NCBI GenBank assembly: GCA_025463285.1 | Contig: JAOBWI010000043.1 | Span: 1-50,017, forward strand | Length of the DNA: 50,017 nucleotides | Source of the DNA: Acidimicrobiaceae bacterium | GTDB taxonomy: Bacteria; Actinomycetota; Acidimicrobiia; Acidimicrobiales; RAAP-2 | Direction of reading: 5' to 3' | Part shown: piece by piece, positions 32,151 to 40,406 of the stretch | Position numbering within the stretch: position 1 is the stretch's first letter | Layout: the number at the start of each line of letters is the position of its first letter | Translations under genes and position numbers: made by a program | Notes under the pieces: model-generated | The model's database searches: none | Seen by the model: only the letters and a program-made list of their open reading frames with translations | Told to the model about the DNA's origin: nothing

Positions 32151-33545
32151 CTAGGACGCCTTCACCGCGGCGACGATTTTCGTCAGCGTGTCTTTCGCGT
32201 CCCCGAAGATCAGCGTCGTCGTGGGGTTGTAGAGGAGTTCGTTGTCGATGCCCGCGAAGCCCGGGCGCATGGAACGCTTGAGGAAGAGCACGTTCTCCGC
32301 CAAGTCCGCGTGGATGATCGGCATCCCGTAGATCGGCGATGCGGGATCGCTGGCGGCCGCGGGGTTGACCGTGTCATTCGCACCAACCACCAACGCGACG
32401 TCGGCCGTCTGCAACTCGGAGTTGGCTTCGTCCATCTCCACCAGTTCGTCGTAGGGGACGTTGGCCTCGGCCAACAGGACGTTCATGTGTCCGGGCATGC
32501 GACCAGCGACGGGGTGAATGGCGTAGAGAACTTTGATGCCCTTGCTCTCGAGCTCGTCGGCCAACTCGCGCAACACGTGCTGGGCCTGGGCCACGGCCAA
32601 GCCGTAGCCCGGGATGATGACCACTTTGCTCGCGAAGGTCAATAAGACCGCCGCGTCCTCCGGGGATCCCGAGCGCACGCTGCGCCCCTCGACGCCACTG
32701 GCGCCGGTCGCCGTAATGTTCGAGCCAAAGGCCGAAAACAGCACGTTGGAGAGGCTGCGGCCCATGGCTTTACTCATGAGGCGAGTGAGCAAAATACCCG
32801 AGGCCCCGACCAAGGTGCCCGCAATGATCAACAGGTTCGAGCCGAGCGTGAAGCCCGAGGCGGCCACGGCGAGTCCGGTGAAGGAGTTCAGCAGTGATAT
32901 CAAGACCGGCACGTCGGCGCCGCCGATCGGCAGGACGAAGGCGATACCAAGAACGAACGCCACCGCCAAGAGAAACCAGAGCAACGCCGTCGATCCGCTC
33001 ACCAGAATGGTCACGATGAGCCCGAGAGCCGCCAGGCCGATGACGGCGTTGATGATCTGTTGACCGGGATACGTGACGGGTCGACCCGTCATTAGTTCTT
33101 GCAACTTGGCAAAGGCGATGGCCGAACCAGAGAAGGACACCGTTCCGATGAGAACGCCGAGCAAGACCTCCAAGGTCACGTAGGTTGCGGGGTTCGACGA
33201 TTTGATGTGGACGAACTCGGTGATGGAAACGAGCGACGCCGCGCCACCGCCCACCCCGTTGAAGATGGCGACCAGTTGGGGCATAGCCGTCATCTGCACA
33301 AAGCGCGCCGTGGGAACGGCCACCAGAACACCGATCAACATGGCGAGCAATATCAGGTCGACGTGGTGCAGTGGGTGACCGTCGACATACTTAAAGAACG
33401 TCGCCACGATCGCGACGAGCATGCCGAAGGCCGCCACCATGTTGCCGCGTCGCGCGTGCTTGGGACTACCCAGGCCTTTCAGGGCAACCAGGAACGTCGT
33501 CGCCGAAAAGAGGTAGAGGAGGTCAATCAGCGTTTCGCGACTCAC
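32151..33545 (-). CDS. pntB: NAD(P) transhydrogenase subunit beta
   Basis: 464 residues. About nine membrane helices (1-260) form part of the proton channel; residues about 290-464 are the NADP(H)-binding domain III, with IIPGYGLAVAQAQHV, HPVAGRMPGHMNVLLAEA and VGANDTVNPAA. With the alpha subunits it couples hydride transfer between NADH and NADP+ to proton entry. GTG start overlapping the pntAB stop (GTGA). Last gene of pntAA-pntAB-pntB. Confidence 0.96.
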   Translation of the reverse strand: MSRETLIDLLYLFSATTFLVALKGLGSPKHARRGNMVAAFGMLVAIVATFFKYVDGHPLHHVDLILLAMLIGVLVAVPTARFVQMTAMPQLVAIFNGVGGGAASLVSITEFVHIKSSNPATYVTLEVLLGVLIGTVSFSGSAIAFAKLQELMTGRPVTYPGQQIINAVIGLAALGLIVTILVSGSTALLWFLLAVAFVLGIAFVLPIGGADVPVLISLLNSFTGLAVAASGFTLGSNLLIIAGTLVGASGILLTRLMSKAMGRSLSNVLFSAFGSNITATGASGVEGRSVRSGSPEDAAVLLTFASKVVIIPGYGLAVAQAQHVLRELADELESKGIKVLYAIHPVAGRMPGHMNVLLAEANVPYDELVEMDEANSELQTADVALVVGANDTVNPAAASDPASPIYGMPIIHADLAENVLFLKRSMRPGFAGIDNELLYNPTTTLIFGDAKDTLTKIVAAVKAS

Positions 33546-33859
33546 GCGGCGTCCTTCGACTTGGTGTCAGGCGCCTTGGGCTTGCGGGCTTTGAACATCT
33601 CCAGCATGCGGTCGGTCACCACGAACCCGCCCACCACGTTGAGGGTGGCCAAAATAACCGCGAGAAAGCCCAGTACCTCTTCGAGGTTCGTGTTGGCCGA
33701 GCCGAGGATGAGCATGGAGCCCACGATGATGACGCCGTGGATGGCGTTCGAACCACTCATGAGAGGCGTGTGCAGGATGCTCGGCACTTTGGAAATGATC
33801 TCCGTGCCGACGAAGGCCGCGAGGACCAACACTGTCGCGTACTGCAGTAGGGCGTTCAT
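33542..33859 (-). CDS. pntAB: NAD(P) transhydrogenase subunit alpha, membrane part
   Basis: 105 residues with three hydrophobic helices: domain II part of the alpha subunit as a separate protein, as in many actinobacteria and alpha-proteobacteria. HTPLMSGSNAIHGVI is the conserved membrane motif. A charged lysine-rich tail follows the last helix. It overlaps its neighbours on both sides by 4 bp (ATGA before, GTGA after), so the three subunits are translated together. Confidence 0.95.
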   Translation of the reverse strand: MNALLQYATVLVLAAFVGTEIISKVPSILHTPLMSGSNAIHGVIIVGSMLILGSANTNLEEVLGFLAVILATLNVVGGFVVTDRMLEMFKARKPKAPDTKSKDAA

Positions 33860-35013
33860 GTTGCGCTCTCCTTCACAACTACTTCGGGCTCGAGAGGGGT
33901 GGGCGTCACGCCCAGCGCTTCAGCGCTCGCCACGTGACTAATCGCGCCATTGCGCGCAATGGTGACGCCGAGCACGATCTCGTCGTTCCAGTCCGGAGCC
34001 AGTTCGCCCTTCGTGCCGAAGAGACCTAACAGCTTTAAGACGTTGTTGGCGTAGAGAAAACTCGCGTGCGTACCCATCTCGGCGGGCGGATTTGCCAAGC
34101 CCACGATGCGCACGCCCTGGTGGGTCACGACCTCACCCACTTTGGTCAGTTCCACGTTGCCGCCGCCGTCGGCCGCCATGTCGATGATGAGAGAGCCTTC
34201 GGCCATCGCTTCCACCATGGTGGTCGTCACCAAGATCGGTGCCTTTCGCCCGGGCACGGCGGCCGTGGTGATCACCACGTCGGAGTTGGCCACTTCGCTC
34301 AACAGCGCGGCCTGTTGTTGCTGGCGTTCTTCATCGGTCAGTTCGCGCGCGTATCCTCCCGCCGCGTCGGCCGTCACCCCGAGTTGGACGAAGGTCGCCC
34401 CGGCCGACTCCGCCTCTTCCTTCGCGGCGCTTCGCACGTCGTAGGCCCGCACCCGAGCCCCGAGACGCTTAGCCGTAGCGATCGCTTGCAGACCGGCCAC
34501 TCCCACGCCCATGACGAGCACCTTGGCCGGGCGAATCGTGCCGGCGGCCGTGGTGAGAAGCGGAAAAAATCGATCCAGATACGTCGCGCCAGCCAAGGCC
34601 GCGCGATACCCCGATACCGTCGACTGCGAGGAGAGCGCGTCCATGTACTGCGCACGCGAGATCCGCGGCAATAGGTCGAAGGAGGCAATCGTCACTTTTC
34701 GGTCGTTCAGCGCCTTGACCACGTCGAGCGACAGGAGCGGCGAAAGGAAGGAGAGATGGAAAGAACCCTCCTTCACTCGCGCCACTTCCTCGAGGGTGGG
34801 AGCGTTGACGCGAAGATTCACGTCACCCGTGGCGGCCTCGACGATAGAGGCTCCGCTCGAGCGATAACTCTCATCGTCAAAGTGAGCTAACTGTCCTGCT
34901 CCGCTCTCCACCACAACCGACCAGCCGTCAGCGACGAGGGTCTTCACGGCGTCGGGAGTGAGCGCGACTCGGGTCTCACCGGGGCGCGACTCTTTAAAGA
35001 GCGCAATTTGCAT
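33856..35013 (-). CDS. pntAA: NAD(P) transhydrogenase subunit alpha, NAD-binding part
   Basis: 385 residues, soluble domain I. Alanine dehydrogenase/PntA pattern: ESRPGETRVALTPDAVKTL at the N-terminus, the dinucleotide fold VLVMGVGVAGLQAIATAKRLG at about 165 and the DMAADGGGNVELT loop. Binds NAD(H) and docks on the membrane subunits. The start ATG is preceded by TAGAAC and six bases with no clear ribosome binding site, similar to the leaderless layout elsewhere. First gene of the pnt operon; divergent from the MGMT gene. Confidence 0.95.
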   Translation of the reverse strand: MQIALFKESRPGETRVALTPDAVKTLVADGWSVVVESGAGQLAHFDDESYRSSGASIVEAATGDVNLRVNAPTLEEVARVKEGSFHLSFLSPLLSLDVVKALNDRKVTIASFDLLPRISRAQYMDALSSQSTVSGYRAALAGATYLDRFFPLLTTAAGTIRPAKVLVMGVGVAGLQAIATAKRLGARVRAYDVRSAAKEEAESAGATFVQLGVTADAAGGYARELTDEERQQQQAALLSEVANSDVVITTAAVPGRKAPILVTTTMVEAMAEGSLIIDMAADGGGNVELTKVGEVVTHQGVRIVGLANPPAEMGTHASFLYANNVLKLLGLFGTKGELAPDWNDEIVLGVTIARNGAISHVASAEALGVTPTPLEPEVVVKESAT

Positions 35014-35164
35014 CCTAATGTTCTAGCAGTACCGGGGATGTCCGCCCTATGACGCGAGGTCAGTGAACGGAACTCTCCCGTGGCGCGAGCGAGTCCGAGG
35101 GGCGTACTTCGAACGACCAGAGTCTCCTTGGCGTCACCGTACAGGGACGCACTAGAACGGCACC

Positions 35165-35632
35165 ATGGAAACCTTTATTGCGAACGTCTCTTCGCCCGTC
35201 GGGCCGTGGGCGGTCGCCGGCACGACCAACGCGCTGACGGCGATTTACCTGCCAACAAGACCCCAGCGGCCATCCCCGGGCGCTCCCCCGCGGGCCGTGG
35301 CGCTCGGCGTTCAACAACTCGAGGAGTACTTCGTGGGTCGACGACGAGAGTTCGACGTGACCTTGGCCGACGTGATCGCGACTACGTTCCAACGCCAGGT
35401 GTGGGACGCTCTCGTCGACATTCCTTACGGACACGTGCGAACCTACGGCGAAATAGCCAACAGCGTCGGACGCCCTCAGGCCTCACGAGCGGTGGGTAAC
35501 GCCAACCACGTCAACCCGTGGCCCATCGTCGTGCCGTGCCACCGGGTCGTCTCGGCGACCGGTCTGGGCGGCTACGGCGGAGGCGACGCGGTGAAGCGAT
35601 ACCTTCTCAATCTCGAAGGAGGGCACTACTAG
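35165..35632 (+). CDS. ogt: Methylated-DNA-protein-cysteine methyltransferase (MGMT)
   Basis: 155 residues. The acceptor Cys125 lies in the canonical IVVPCHRVV, preceded by the helix-turn-helix with TYGEIANSVGRPQASRAVG and followed by LGGYGGG. It removes O6-alkyl groups from guanine in a single-turnover reaction. The N-terminal domain is short and degenerate. The ATG is preceded by TAGAAC and six bases, as at pntAA. Stops 3 bp before the convergent membrane protein gene. Confidence 0.95.
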   Translation: METFIANVSSPVGPWAVAGTTNALTAIYLPTRPQRPSPGAPPRAVALGVQQLEEYFVGRRREFDVTLADVIATTFQRQVWDALVDIPYGHVRTYGEIANSVGRPQASRAVGNANHVNPWPIVVPCHRVVSATGLGGYGGGDAVKRYLLNLEGGHY

Positions 35633-35635
35633 CAG

Positions 35636-36172
35636 CTACTCGTCCTCGGGAGGCAACAGAGGCACGCGTGGCACGGGCGACACCATGAGATCGCAGTGCT
35701 CGGGGTGTGTCTCGATCAGTCGGCGCGACGCGCGCCAGGCGATCCACAACAACAGTACGGCCAAAGGAATCTCCGCGAAGACCGCCAGCAGGACACTCTG
35801 GAGAAAGGCGCCACGTCGCGCGGTCGTGACGTCAAACCACGCGTCGACAACCAGCAGTGTCGCCAGCACAATCGAAAAGAGAATGACCACGGCGCGTTGG
35901 CGTGACGCGGCCCAGGCCGTGGCCAACAGCATGACGATTTCGGCGACGTCGAGTCCCACCCACGCCACTTCCCAGTGATTGGCGACGTAGTGACGCGGCA
36001 GCGTCCAGCCGAGATAGATAACCCAGAGAAGCTCCGTGATCGCGACGGCGGTGAGAAGGACGAACAGTAGTTCGCGCGTATTGCGTAAGGCGTGGGGACG
36101 CCTCACGTACGTGGTGCGACCGGCGCCGGCTCGGCGACTATCACCTTCGTGCCCGCCGCCACAGTGAAACAC
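35636..36172 (-). CDS. Membrane protein of unknown function
   Basis: Up to 178 residues with four helices (about 32-55, 66-88, 91-110 and 122-145) and a Pro-rich C-terminus. No family recognised. The start is uncertain: GTG at 36172 has no ribosome binding site and the first 25 residues look atypical; a later GTG near 36103 is possible. A short frame that starts at 36224 behind a TAGAGT box ends inside this region in another frame, so a frameshift may separate the true N-terminus from the body. Confidence 0.55.
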   Translation of the reverse strand: MFHCGGGHEGDSRRAGAGRTTYVRRPHALRNTRELLFVLLTAVAITELLWVIYLGWTLPRHYVANHWEVAWVGLDVAEIVMLLATAWAASRQRAVVILFSIVLATLLVVDAWFDVTTARRGAFLQSVLLAVFAEIPLAVLLLWIAWRASRRLIETHPEHCDLMVSPVPRVPLLPPEDE

Positions 36173-36224
36173 TCCGGCACCTGAAGGGATCGGTGATGAA
36201 ACTCGACGGGTCGTCGGTGTTCAT
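36141..36224 (-). CDS. Short leader-like frame upstream of the membrane protein
   Basis: 27 codons from ATG at 36224, starting MNTDDPSSFITDPF. TAGAGT lies seven bases upstream (complement of 36232-36237), overlapping the histidine-kinase stop codon, which is the layout of a leaderless start. It could be the true N-terminus of the membrane protein, split off by a frameshift, or a leader peptide. Confidence 0.3.
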   Translation of the reverse strand: MNTDDPSSFITDPFRCRSVSLWRRARR

Positions 36225-36234
36225 ATCGATGACT

Positions 36235-37647
36235 CTACGTGGTAGCGGGCGGAGTATCTAAGCGCTCGCCGTCGCGGCGAACGAGGAGCTCGATACGCGA
36301 ACCGTTGGCGACTTCTACGAAGCGGGCCGAGCCGCCGTGTCGTAGCGCGATCTCGCTCACGATGGCCAATCCCAGGCCCGTTCCCCCCGAGCGGCGCGAG
36401 CGGGCCGAGTCCGCCCGCGAGAAGCGTTCGAAGAATCGAGCGCTGTCGGACACGTCAATCCCGTCGCCGTCGTCGCTCACCACAACCACGGCGTCCTCAC
36501 CATCGAAGTGGGAGTCGAAGCGCAGCTCACTCTGGGCGTATCGCATCGCGTTGTCGACCACGTTGCGAATCATGCGCTTGAACATGGTGGGGTCCCCCAT
36601 GACTCGCGTGGGTTGCACCGCGGAGGTGTCCACACTCAGCTCGCTGATCGAACGAACTCGCGAAGCTTCTTCGTAGAGAAGGTCATCAAAGTCCACCTCC
36701 ACCCGTTCAGAGTCAAGGTGGTCTTCGTCGTGTCGAGCGAGCCAGAAGAGGTCAGCGATGATGCCATCGAGGCGGCGACCCTCACGCATGATGACCTCAG
36801 CCGCCTCGGGCCAGTTCGCTCCCTCGGGATCGCCCGTGGCCCGTTCGGTCGTGGCCAACAAGGTGGTCAAGGGGCTTCTCAGTTCGTGACTGGCGTTGGA
36901 GACGAACTCCTGTTGGAATCGCGACGCCGCCTCCAAGCGATCAAGCATCTCATTCACCGTCCTCGCCATTCGGGCGATCTCGTCGTCCCCCCCGGTCACC
37001 GGGACACGTTGGGTCAGATCCTGAGCGGCAATGGCGTCGACTCGTCGACGTATGGCCTCCACCGGAGCCAGGGCCAGACCAATACCAAGCCAGATCAGCC
37101 CGCCGGACATTAAGAGCAGCAACGGGAAAGAGATCAACAAGCTGGCCAACAACACGCGCACGCTGTGTTGAATGGGGCCGCCGTACACGAAGCCGAAGAC
37201 GAGTCCCGGACCGCGTTTGGTTATGATCGAGGCCACCTGTCCGTTGCTCAACTCCGCCAACGTGGGATTGGTCTTCGTGTTGCGAATAAACCTGACCCCA
37301 AGGCCGCTGCCGGCGGCGGCGTCGGGGTAGGGGTGCGCCAAGACCGGAGCATTTTCAATAGCCGAACTGGCCGCCCACACTTTGGTTCCCTGGGAGTTGG
37401 TGACCTGGACCACGATGTCGCCTTGCGTGGAAAGAACCACCATGCGATAGATCGGCTTGGTCGCGGTGGCGAAGCGTGTTTGGGTCTGCACCATGACCTC
37501 GTCGATCTGGTTGGACGCCTGACCCAAGAGTGACTGGTGCACCAGGTTGACCAACGCGATGCCGGTGAAGATCAAGATGACGGCGATCGCCAGAACGAAG
37601 ATCAGGGTGAGGCGAGCTCTAATCGAGAGTTTGCGCTTCTCGGCCAT
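36235..37647 (-). CDS. Sensor histidine kinase (HAMP, HisKA, HATPase)
   Basis: 470 residues. Two membrane helices (about 11-36 and 163-195) enclose an extracytoplasmic sensor of about 125 residues; then HAMP (about 195-245), HisKA with His254 in SNASHELRSPLTTL, N-box RNVVDNAMRYA, G1 DDGDGID and G2 GTGLGLAIV. Autophosphorylates and passes phosphate to the response regulator, whose stop overlaps its ATG (TAATG). The signal is unknown; being the third gene after the DoxX-Rieske protein suggests redox or sulfur status at the membrane. Confidence 0.93.
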   Translation of the reverse strand: MAEKRKLSIRARLTLIFVLAIAVILIFTGIALVNLVHQSLLGQASNQIDEVMVQTQTRFATATKPIYRMVVLSTQGDIVVQVTNSQGTKVWAASSAIENAPVLAHPYPDAAAGSGLGVRFIRNTKTNPTLAELSNGQVASIITKRGPGLVFGFVYGGPIQHSVRVLLASLLISFPLLLLMSGGLIWLGIGLALAPVEAIRRRVDAIAAQDLTQRVPVTGGDDEIARMARTVNEMLDRLEAASRFQQEFVSNASHELRSPLTTLLATTERATGDPEGANWPEAAEVIMREGRRLDGIIADLFWLARHDEDHLDSERVEVDFDDLLYEEASRVRSISELSVDTSAVQPTRVMGDPTMFKRMIRNVVDNAMRYAQSELRFDSHFDGEDAVVVVSDDGDGIDVSDSARFFERFSRADSARSRRSGGTGLGLAIVSEIALRHGGSARFVEVANGSRIELLVRRDGERLDTPPATT

Positions 37648-38333
37648 TAGCTTTCGCGCGCGCTGTATCCAAAACCTCGCACCGTGCGAATCACGGACGG
37701 CTGAGTAGCGACGTCAATTTTCTTGCGGAGGTAGCCCACGTAGACCTCGACGATGTTCTCATCCCCGTCGAAGTCGCTCCCCCACACCACCGACAGAATC
37801 TCGGTCTTTGAAAGGGTGGAGTTCGAGTGGCTCATGAGGTACTCGAGCAGCGAGAACTCTCTGGGCGTCAAGGTCACGTCACGACCGTGGGAGGAGACGT
37901 GACGACTCACCGGGTCGAGGGTCACGGGGCCGACGGTGAGTTGTTGGGGACGGCCCCGCTCTTGGCGCCGTAGCAGGGCGTGAATTCGGGCCATCAAGAC
38001 CGATCGCTCGAAGGGCTTGCGCAAGAAGTCGTCGGCGCCGACGTCGAGCCCTTCGACTTCGTCCCACTCCCCCTCCTTGGCCGTCAGCATCAGCAAGGGC
38101 GTCTGCACGCCGGCCGCGCGCAGGTCCTCACAGACGCGAAAGCCGCTGCGCTTGGGCAACATGATGTCGAGCACGATGACGTCGTAGTTGCCGTGTAGCG
38201 CCTCGTCCAGGCCGCTGTCGCCGTCGTAGCGCTGGACGACCACGAAGCCCTCGTCGACCAAGAGACCGGCCACCGCGTCGGCGAGGTCGTGATCGTCTTC
38301 TACAAAGAGCACCCTGCGGGATTCATCGCTCAT
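37647..38333 (-). CDS. OmpR-family response regulator
   Basis: 228 residues. Receiver domain 1-120 with the acidic pair in VEDDHD, phosphoacceptor Asp56 in VLDIMLP and Lys in LRKPFE; winged-helix DNA-binding domain from about 130 with LTPREFSLLEYLM and VYVGYLRKKID. Its ATG overlaps the stop of the DoxX-Rieske gene (ATGA) and its stop overlaps the kinase start (TAATG), so one transcript makes all three. Likely autoregulates this operon. Confidence 0.95.
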   Translation of the reverse strand: MSDESRRVLFVEDDHDLADAVAGLLVDEGFVVVQRYDGDSGLDEALHGNYDVIVLDIMLPKRSGFRVCEDLRAAGVQTPLLMLTAKEGEWDEVEGLDVGADDFLRKPFERSVLMARIHALLRRQERGRPQQLTVGPVTLDPVSRHVSSHGRDVTLTPREFSLLEYLMSHSNSTLSKTEILSVVWGSDFDGDENIVEVYVGYLRKKIDVATQPSVIRTVRGFGYSARES

Positions 38334-39649
38334 TCCAAGTAGAGGTTACCGTTGCTCCCTTCGACGATAGTGAGCTTGGTCAGACCACGTGTGGCCGGTC
38401 CCTGTATGACCTCACCACTGCTCACTTGAAACTCCGATCCGTGGCAGGGACAGACGATGATCTTGGTGGCCGTTGAGTATCCGACGGTGCAGCCCATGTG
38501 CGGACAGACCGCGTTGAAGGCGACAAACGGCCCGCTAGCGGTGTGAATGACGATGCCGGGGTCATTGTTCGAAGGAATGGTGAAGACCGCCGCCGAGTTT
38601 TCGGGCACTTCGCGGGCGGTGCCGATCAGCGATCCCGGGTGAGTCGGGGACGTGGTCGTGGTGGTCGACGGGGTCGTGGTGGTCGACGGGGTCGTGGTGG
38701 TCGACGTCGTCGTGGTGGTGGGTGCGTTCGGCGTCGTGGTCGTGGTCGTGGTGGTGGTGGTTGCGATCGTCACGGGCGTCGTCGTAGTGGTGGTGCTCGG
38801 AACCGAGAGAGCGCGAGGCGACTTCGGCTTCGGGGCGTCGCCGATGAGCTGTCCCGTGTCGGCGACCGCGCCTCCCAGAAGTAGGACGCCCACACCGGCG
38901 GCGGCGGCGCTCAGCCCACCCACGATCAACGTCCGTCGGTCCACGTCATCGACCACTCGGCGCATCACCAGGGGGGCTCGAGCGCCGAGCAAGACCGGAC
39001 AGAGCGCCGCGTCACACGGCGCGCCACCTCGAGCGCTACAGTCACCCTCCACGAAGTTGCCGCAGATCGCTTGGACGGTTGCGAAGGGGATGGGGACCAA
39101 CTCCGGTGACGAGCGGCCCGACTTCTTCGCCAGACGAGAGGCGATCCACCCGTCCAGTGAGAGCCGAGTGCCACCGCCGGCGACGAGAAGCGGCAGCCAG
39201 GCGAAAAAGAAGACGATGTCGGCGCCCGTGAAGTAGGGCGACGAGTGATAGCTCACGGTGAGGAAAAGACTGAGTGAGAGCACTAACCCCCCGAGCGCGG
39301 CGAGACGAGTCCACAGTCCGAGCACCGTGCCGAGGCCGACGGCTACTTCGCCGAAGGCAATGGCGAGGCCGAGGGGCTTGGCGGCCCCGAGTAGGTGCGA
39401 GAGGAGAGCGTGAATCGGACTGGTGTGGGTCGCCGCCAGTAGTTGCGCCTGAATGGAGATGGGACTTTTCGCCTTAAAGAAATTGGGGTTCGCCAACTTC
39501 TGTAAGCCGGCGTAGAGAAAGCTCACGCCAATGAAGAGTCGCAACGGCACCAGGGCCCACTCACTGAGGGCCCACGCGCGAACCGGCGCGTGAAAGGGCA
39601 AACCTCGCTCGTCGCGACGCGCCGCCGAATTCGAGGGGGAGGCGCTCAT
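38330..39649 (-). CDS. DoxX-Thr linker-Rieske fusion protein, internal Tat-like signal
   Basis: 439 residues in five parts. Residues 28-165: four-helix DoxX/DoxD-type domain (DoxD is a subunit of thiosulfate:quinone oxidoreductase). Residues 190-220: Cys196, Cys204, Cys212 and Cys217, a possible metal site. Residues 238-265: DRRTLIVGG and a hydrophobic helix, like the Tat-dependent helix of actinobacterial QcrA. Residues about 285-335: Thr-rich linker. Residues 345-439: Rieske domain with C382PHMGC387 and C400PCH403, all cluster ligands and the disulfide pair present. Inferred: a membrane protein exposing a [2Fe-2S] cluster outside, moving electrons from a sulfur compound or quinol. First gene of an operon with a two-component system. 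Confidence 0.85.
   Translation of the reverse strand: MSASPSNSAARRDERGLPFHAPVRAWALSEWALVPLRLFIGVSFLYAGLQKLANPNFFKAKSPISIQAQLLAATHTSPIHALLSHLLGAAKPLGLAIAFGEVAVGLGTVLGLWTRLAALGGLVLSLSLFLTVSYHSSPYFTGADIVFFFAWLPLLVAGGGTRLSLDGWIASRLAKKSGRSSPELVPIPFATVQAICGNFVEGDCSARGGAPCDAALCPVLLGARAPLVMRRVVDDVDRRTLIVGGLSAAAAGVGVLLLGGAVADTGQLIGDAPKPKSPRALSVPSTTTTTTPVTIATTTTTTTTTTPNAPTTTTTSTTTTPSTTTTPSTTTTTSPTHPGSLIGTAREVPENSAAVFTIPSNNDPGIVIHTASGPFVAFNAVCPHMGCTVGYSTATKIIVCPCHGSEFQVSSGEVIQGPATRGLTKLTIVEGSNGNLYLE
38655..38706. repeat. 18-bp tandem repeat encoding the Thr-rich linker
   Basis: GTCGTGGTGGTCGACGGG at 38655-38672 and 38673-38690, with a partial third copy to 38706; further imperfect GTGGTG/GTCGTC runs continue to about 38800. 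On the coding strand they give TTTTP-like units. Prone to slippage, so linker length may vary between strains. Confidence 0.75.
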
Positions 39650-39731
39650 CGTTCCATCGTGGCACAGCCCCTTTCGCGACTCCCCGGCAGCGGGTCGCCT
39701 TTAGAAAACATTTATCCACCACAATGGAGAC

Positions 39732-40406
39732 GTGTCCAGCGCCTCCATCGTGTCCTACCTCGTGGGAAGAATCCAAGACCTGCCCGGCGGGCTCGTCTAT
39801 GGACTGGTGGCGTTGCTCGTCTTTAGTGAGGCCGGACTCTTTTTCGGATTCATTCTGCCCGGCGAGACGGCCGTCCTCGTGGGCGGCGTCGTGGCCAGCA
39901 AGGGTCACGTCAACATCGTGACCTTGTGCGCGGTCGTCGTGGTGGCCGCGGTCGCTGGTGACTCTCTCGGCTACGAAGTGGGGAAGCACTACGGCGAGCG
40001 ACTCCTCACCCTGCCGATCATTCGTCGACGTAAGTCGGGGGTGGAGCGAGCGCTCCAGGGTCTGCGCCGACGGGGCCCGATCTACGTCTTCGTGGGTCGC
40101 TTCACCGCGTTTCTGCGAGCCATCATGCCGGCCCTAGCCGGCATGAGCCCCCTGTCGTATCGCCGCTTCTTCGTGGCCAACGCCTCGGGGGCACTGGTCT
40201 GGGGGGTGAGTTACGCGTTACTCGGGTACTTCGCCGGCGACGCCCTGACCTCTATCGAGCGCTACTCCGGTTGGGCCGGAGGGGCGATCCTGGTGCTGGT
40301 GGTGGGCGTCATCGTCGGGCTGCACTTTGTGAAGAAACGCGGCGAGAGACGCCTCGAAGCGAGGCTGCAAGATCACAAGGGCGACTCAGCGCAAGGCGCT
40401 CAGTAA
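39732..40406 (+). CDS. DedA-family membrane protein
   Basis: 224 residues with about five hydrophobic segments. DedA/SNARE-associated motifs: EAGLFFGFILPGETAVLVGG near the N-terminus and GRFTAFLRAIMPALAGMS in the middle, with the conserved arginines. DedA proteins act in lipid carrier (undecaprenyl phosphate) or phospholipid flipping and need the proton gradient. GTG start, without a clear ribosome binding site; CACAAT lies six bases before. The last 21 bp overlap the end of the convergent GH1-like gene. Divergent from the DoxX-Rieske operon. Confidence 0.9.
   Translation: MSSASIVSYLVGRIQDLPGGLVYGLVALLVFSEAGLFFGFILPGETAVLVGGVVASKGHVNIVTLCAVVVVAAVAGDSLGYEVGKHYGERLLTLPIIRRRKSGVERALQGLRRRGPIYVFVGRFTAFLRAIMPALAGMSPLSYRRFFVANASGALVWGVSYALLGYFAGDALTSIERYSGWAGGAILVLVVGVIVGLHFVKKRGERRLEARLQDHKGDSAQGAQ

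Noticed and set aside
39716-39731. Leaderless promoter for the DedA gene (CACAAT, six bases, GTG)
   Set aside because: The box does not fit TANNNT, so I did not list it as a promoter.
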